Source: JAAOII01 sp965207705
GTDB taxonomy: Bacteria > Pseudomonadota > Gammaproteobacteria > CBDBNL01 > JAAOII01
Direction: 5' to 3'
Assembly: GCA_965207705.1 (NCBI GenBank)
Contig: OZ242292.1
Span: 992,001-1,056,000, forward strand
Length of the DNA: 64,000 nucleotides
Shown in pieces: positions 62,823-64,000 of this stretch. Under the pieces are notes generated by a model, which did no database searches, was not told where the DNA came from, and worked only from the letters and a program-made list of their open reading frames with translations. A program made the position numbers and the translations under genes. Numbering within the stretch: position 1 is the stretch's first letter; each line of letters starts with the position of its first letter.

Positions 62823-63972
62823 CAATTATCTCAAATTTATAAGCATCTTTCATACTATCAACAGTAAGCTCCATTAAAGGAGCGGTCTTAGTTCCCATTA
62901 TACAAGGGGAAATATAAAGAATGAACTCATCAACTAAATCTGCGGTTAAAAAAGCACCTGCCAGTCGGGCGCCACTTTCTACCATAAGCTCGTTAATGCC
63001 TCGTTGCACCAATCTCTCCACCACGCTGGCTAATTGGATGCCGCTCTCACCCTTCCCATCCTTCTCGCCCTTTCCGTCATTCTCGCCTCTCTCGTTATGA
63101 GGCAAGGTAATAACTTCGGTTTCCGTGGGTGCAGTGGGCAGCGCCGCTTGATTCTTGTGATGTTCTTTATTATATTTGTTATCTTGATTGTCCGCTCCAA
63201 TCCAAAGCTTAGTTCCTGGGGTAGTGAAAAAGGCGGCATCGGGAGATAGAGTGAAGTTGGTATCCAACACTATACGCAACGGCTGAGTTAGCGGCTGCAG
63301 CGAGGAAGTAGTTTCAAGACGAGCATTAAGACGAGAGTTGTCAGCATTCAAGGTTGCAGCGCCAGTTATCACTGCGCAGCTTTGGGCGCGCCAATAATGG
63401 ACATCTTTTCTTGCCTCTTCACCAGTTATCCAACACGGAGAATCTGCTGCAGAAGTATCGGGGTTGGTATTGGAATTGGCATTGCGAAAGGCAGTTGCGC
63501 CGTCTAAACTTTGCGCCATCTTTAACCTAATCCATGGTCTACCTTTTTTATGACGTTGGATAAAACCCTTATTAAGTTCTGCCGCTTCTTCTGCCAACAT
63601 TCCAGTGTTAACTGCGATACCTGCTTGCTTTAATCTGGCAATCCCTTTGCCGTCAACTAATGGATTTGGATCACTTATGGCTATATAAACTTTTGCTACT
63701 TTGGCTTTGATGAGCGCTTCCGTACAGGGGGCTGTCTTGCCTTGATGGCAACAGGGCTCCAAGGTAATATATACATCCGCCCCTTCAGCTTTATCCCCTG
63801 CCTGATTAAGGGCAATTATCTCGGCGTGGGGTTCACCTGCCTTACTATGCCAACCACTTCCAACTTGTTGTCCATCGCGGATTATGATACAACCAACTCG
63901 CGGATTGGGGCTAGTAGAATAAAGCCCTTTCCTTGCCAAACGCAATGCCTCCTCCATTGGGGTCAAACCCAT
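62767..63972 (-). CDS. ribD: Bifunctional riboflavin biosynthesis deaminase/reductase
   Basis: RibD carries out the second and third steps of riboflavin synthesis. The N-terminal deaminase domain has the zinc motif HAEIIALNQAG and PCCHQGKTAPC. The C-terminal reductase domain starts near WIRLKMAQSLDGATA and includes INELMVESGARLAGAFL. The 401 residues are longer than usual (about 365), partly because of a Gly/Glu/Lys repeat at about residues 292-309, coded by an 18-base tandem repeat. The window ends 28 bases upstream; the frame stays open there, so a start outside the window cannot be excluded. Confidence 0.94.
   Translation of the reverse strand: MGLTPMEEALRLARKGLYSTSPNPRVGCIIIRDGQQVGSGWHSKAGEPHAEIIALNQAGDKAEGADVYITLEPCCHQGKTAPCTEALIKAKVAKVYIAISDPNPLVDGKGIARLKQAGIAVNTGMLAEEAAELNKGFIQRHKKGRPWIRLKMAQSLDGATAFRNANSNTNPDTSAADSPCWITGEEARKDVHYWRAQSCAVITGAATLNADNSRLNARLETTSSLQPLTQPLRIVLDTNFTLSPDAAFFTTPGTKLWIGADNQDNKYNKEHHKNQAALPTAPTETEVITLPHNERGENDGKGEKDGKGESGIQLASVVERLVQRGINELMVESGARLAGAFLTADLVDEFILYISPCIMGTKTAPLMELTVDSMKDAYKFEIIDERFFGKDIRFVLRPRVS
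63045..63094. repeat. 18-bp tandem repeat inside ribD
   Basis: Nearly three units of the type TCTCGCCCTTTCCGTCAT lie in tandem. They code for GEKDGKGE-type residues between the two halves of the reductase domain of RibD. The total length keeps the reading frame. Confidence 0.8.
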
Positions 63973-64000
63973 CCCTATTGCTCTCGGCGCAAAATCAGTT

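Overview
The window is a stretch of AT-rich bacterial chromosome, most likely from a gammaproteobacterium. The evidence is the gene order ribD / lpoA / yraN / diaA / dolP-like on one strand, the yibN-like rhodanese next to secB, IlvI/IlvH-type acetolactate synthase, AmpG and AnmK for murein recycling, and many lipoprotein signals and an Omp85-type barrel that imply an outer membrane. Glycolysis appears to use a pyrophosphate-type phosphofructokinase. No phage, insertion sequence, integrase or CRISPR array was recognised.

Layout. 0.1-5 kb: fdhA-like formaldehyde dehydrogenase, small membrane proteins, and ilvI-ilvH behind a long leader. 5-14.6 kb: a 2796-residue surface lipoprotein with internal near-identical 1.1 kb repeats, then a membrane-anchored pentapeptide-repeat protein and tRNA-Gln. 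14.7-22.4 kb: metal permease, ispE, ampG, ilvC, trpB, grxD, rhodanese, secB. 22.4-26.7 kb: a DUF4325 protein with a small membrane protein, then a FAD oxidoreductase / TVP38 / rhodanese group. 26.7-36.9 kb: alaS, ctpA, dienelactone hydrolase, marC, DUF998, anmK, M23 peptidase, dsbA. 37-44.5 kb: an accessory island on the minus strand with a multicopy family of secreted proteins built almost wholly of nine-residue YPDG/DG repeats, broken copies of them, and small secreted or Cys-rich genes. 44.7-47.3 kb: an FN3-GLUG lipoprotein. 47.4-53.2 kb: metE, metF, pfp, an outer-membrane barrel. 53.2-57 kb: mmsA, prpC, prpB (propionate and valine breakdown). 57-64 kb: gpmI, dolP-like, diaA, yraN, lpoA (frameshifted), ribD.

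Two genome-wide features cut across this layout. First, short G/purine-rich tandem repeats, often with a 15-bp period, occur both between genes and inside them. They add low-complexity loops or tails to IspE, AlaS, GpmI, RibD, PrpB, the rhodanese proteins and the leader of the giant lipoprotein. Second, a dispersed palindromic element of about 100-170 bp, with a core hairpin of 9-bp arms, recurs between genes.

The most unusual element is the YPDG-repeat family. Its nine-residue period and YPDG/FPDG turns resemble the nonapeptide G-box repeats of the eukaryotic centriole protein CPAP (TCP10 C-terminal domain). The array seems to have grown by tandem duplication of a unit that carries a short tail resembling the C-terminus of an M48 metallopeptidase ahead of each repeat gene.
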